From Microbispora rosea subsp. aerata (GTDB lineage Bacteria > Actinomycetota > Actinomycetes > Streptosporangiales > Streptosporangiaceae): a DNA stretch of 64,000 nucleotides. The notes beneath the pieces are model-generated. The model searched no databases. It saw only the letters and a list, made by a program, of their open reading frames with translations, and was not told the origin of the DNA. Positions 62,565 through 64,000 of the stretch are shown here, piece after piece. How positions within the stretch are numbered: the stretch's first letter is position 1; every line of letters begins with the position of its first letter. The stretch is from contig NZ_BMPY01000001.1 in assembly GCF_014647835.1 (NCBI RefSeq), positions 62,001-126,000 on the forward strand, in the 5' to 3' direction. Position numbers and translations under genes: made by a program.

Positions 62565-63479
62565 TCAGCGGCCACGCGCGAAACCGCGCGGGCGGCGCTC
62601 GTCGTCCGGCGCGCCGTAGGCGGACGCCCGGAACAGGAAGGACGCCCAGGAGCGGTAGGGCCGCCACGCCTCGGCCACCTTCCGGCAGGCGGCGGGCGGG
62701 GCGTCCCGCGGCAGGCCGTACGCCTCGCGCAGGATCGCGAACAGGCGGGGTTCGTCACCCGGGAACGCGTCCGGCGCGCCCGCGCCGCGGATCAGGATCA
62801 GGCCGGCGGAGAACGGCCCCACGCCGGGCAGGGCGCGCAGCTCGGCCAGCGCCTCCTCGGGGTCGAGCGCGCGCAGGTGCTCGGCGGTGAGCACGCCGTC
62901 GAGCGCCGCGCGGGCCAGCCCGCGCAGCCACTCCTCCTTCTGCGCGGACAGCCCGAGGCCGCCGGCGTCGAGCAGCGTCGTGGGCGGCGGGAAGGCGGCA
63001 TACGTCTCCCCGTCCAGGGTCACCCGCGCGCCGTACCGCTCCGCGATGCGCTGTTTGATCCGGGCGGCGACGACCATCGACGACCGTTGCACGATGACCG
63101 CCCAGCAGGCCGCCTCCCAGGGGTTCCAGAAGCACAGCGGCCGCAGGCCGGGACTGCGGCGCCACACGTCGCCGAGCACCGGGTCCGCCTCGGCGATCTC
63201 GGCGAAGCCGGAGCCGTCCACGTCGAGGGACAGGATGCGCGCGATCTCATCCCTGATCCGCGGCCCGGCGGCCCGTGTCATGGCGACGGCGACCCCGCCG
63301 GGCGCGGCGGTCACGGTCACGCCGATCGGCAGCCAGTCGGACTCGGCGCAGTAGGCGAAGCGCAGCGCCCGCCCGTCGGAGGGCAGCCCGCCGGTGACGG
63401 GCCACTCCTGCGTGAACCGCAACGTCGCGCCGAAGTCGAACGGGCCCCGTGCCGTCAGCGTGAAACCATGCCTGGTCAT
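62565..63479 (-). CDS. DNA-3-methyladenine glycosylase II (AlkA-like)
   Basis: This 304-aa protein has the helix-hairpin-helix/GPD domain of base-excision glycosylases: LRALPGVGPFSAGLILIRGAGAPDAFPGDE near residue 217, whose final aspartate is the catalytic one. An AlkA-type N-terminal beta region precedes it (FDFGATLRFTQEW). It should remove alkylated purines from DNA. ATG 63479 is preferred over ATG 63488 because it fits the family's N-terminus. It stands alone on the minus strand. Confidence 0.87.
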   Translation of the reverse strand: MTRHGFTLTARGPFDFGATLRFTQEWPVTGGLPSDGRALRFAYCAESDWLPIGVTVTAAPGGVAVAMTRAAGPRIRDEIARILSLDVDGSGFAEIAEADPVLGDVWRRSPGLRPLCFWNPWEAACWAVIVQRSSMVVAARIKQRIAERYGARVTLDGETYAAFPPPTTLLDAGGLGLSAQKEEWLRGLARAALDGVLTAEHLRALDPEEALAELRALPGVGPFSAGLILIRGAGAPDAFPGDEPRLFAILREAYGLPRDAPPAACRKVAEAWRPYRSWASFLFRASAYGAPDDERRPRGFARGR

Positions 63480-63804
63480 GAGCGCCATCGTATGAGTGCC
63501 GGCAGACAGTCGATCTTGCCGTCCGGGCGGTCGCCTCGGGCGGTCCGTGCCCGATGTGACCCGAACGCGAAAGTTTTCGAAAGATCAGAATAACTTTCAC
63601 TATCCTCTTCTGGCTTTTGTTGCCTATCCTTCCCCTTGCACGGGAGTCTCAAGGCTCCCGACAACTGGACAAACCGCCACTTCTACGCCCATTGCAGAGC
63701 GGGCATCGTGTCGAAATTTTTCGGTCACGTGACCTGAGCCGGGCCGGACCAACCCGCCTGACCTGCTCCTGCCTGGGCGCGGTCGTACGCGAGGAGGATG
63801 CGGC
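63480..63804. other. Intergenic region between the glycosylase and the ACP-like gene
   Basis: No gene is supported here. The stretch at 63568-63620 is A+T-richer (AAAGTTTTCGAAAGATCAG) and TTTTCGAAA is nearly palindromic, so promoters for the two divergent genes probably lie there. GAGGAGG at 63791 is the ribosome-binding site of the next gene. Confidence 0.4.
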
Positions 63805-64000
63805 GTGACTGCGGAGGAGTACACGCGCCGGCTGGCGCAGATGGTCTCCGAGGCGTCGGACGGTGCGATCAGCGTCGAGGAGGTGCTCAAGGCCGGTCAC
63901 ACGCTGTCGGCCCTCGGCCTCACCCCGCTGGGCCGGATCCGGCTCATCACCGCGATCGAGGACGAGTTCGGCGTGAAGCACGGCCTCGGCGACGAACTGG
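63805..64000 (+). CDS. Acyl-carrier-like protein lacking the modified serine (5' part)
   Basis: This frame runs off the right edge, with 65 residues visible. GAGGAGG lies eight bases before the GTG. It looks like an acyl-carrier domain: LSALGLTPLGRIRLITAIEDEFGV has the helix-II pattern of ACPs (GLDSLAAIRLVNALEDEFG type). However, the phosphopantetheine serine and preceding Asp are replaced by Pro and Thr (GLTPL). It is either a degenerate carrier or a scaffold protein. The rest of the gene and its neighbours lie outside the window. Confidence 0.6.
   Translation, partial: MTAEEYTRRLAQMVSEASDGAISVEEVLKAGHTLSALGLTPLGRIRLITAIEDEFGVKHGLGDEL

Overview
The window is high-G+C actinobacterial DNA. 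Gene order, codon bias, F420-dependent chemistry, a pSAM2-type integrative element and the style of the RiPP cluster all suggest a filamentous actinomycete, most likely of the Streptosporangiales or Streptomyces kind; the exact genus cannot be read from the sequence alone.

Layout. 1-2.3 kb: pxpABC, the three-subunit 5-oxoprolinase. 2.3-7.8 kb: a divergent GntR/UTRA regulator and a binding-protein ABC importer ending in a HAD phosphatase, arranged like PhnRSTUV/X 2-aminoethylphosphonate loci. 7.8-10.5 kb: an HxlR regulator and two zinc-free quinone-reductase-like MDR enzymes, with a shared 12-nt promoter motif. 10.6-17.6 kb, all on the minus strand: MGT-type glycosyltransferase, an ABC exporter with a PucR-type regulator, a DCC thiol protein, a small membrane protein, CobD/CbiB, a degenerate tandem repeat and an APH-family phosphotransferase.

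18.0-32.3 kb is an actinomycete integrative and conjugative element (AICE) inserted in the 3' half of a tRNA-Arg(TCT) gene. It is bounded by an 84-bp perfect direct repeat spaced 14,181 bp apart. It carries the pSAM2-like set: Nudix (Pif-like), XRE regulator, KorSA-like GntR, Pra-like activator, FtsK-type TraSA, RepSA-like initiator, AlpA-like Xis and a tyrosine integrase. Its left third holds defence cargo: an orphan CRISPR array (12 perfect repeats plus one degenerate) and a 1017-aa fused methylase/nuclease of lower G+C. A relic of an older related insertion lies outside the left end, and an inverted tRNA fragment lies outside the right end.

33.0-43.6 kb (minus strand): a DUF6493-like plus SWIM zinc-finger gene pair, a secreted alpha/beta hydrolase with a ricin-type lectin domain, a PaaX-family regulator, and an SdpC-SdpA-SdpB antimicrobial-peptide operon with an orphan LuxR-type response regulator. 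43.6-47.8 kb: a YtrA-like GntR regulator, an ABC-2 transporter pair and a DesK/DesR-like two-component system closed by a strong terminator.

48.3-60.9 kb is the standout: a class V lanthipeptide (lexapeptide/cacaoidin-like) gene cluster. It has a methyltransferase, LanK-like kinase-fold protein, HopA1-family LanY, four tandem precursor peptides, a two-gene ABC transporter, an F420-dependent reductase, an HFCD cysteine decarboxylase, a LanX-like protein, a pair of M16 peptidases and an ABC exporter. Each precursor ends in a lone cysteine within T-x4-C, so the products are predicted to carry a C-terminal AviMeCys ring, dehydrated residues and possibly D-Ala, but no internal lanthionine. 61-64 kb: a DUF1648-like membrane protein, an AlkA-like DNA glycosylase, and the start of an acyl-carrier-like protein that lacks the phosphopantetheine serine.
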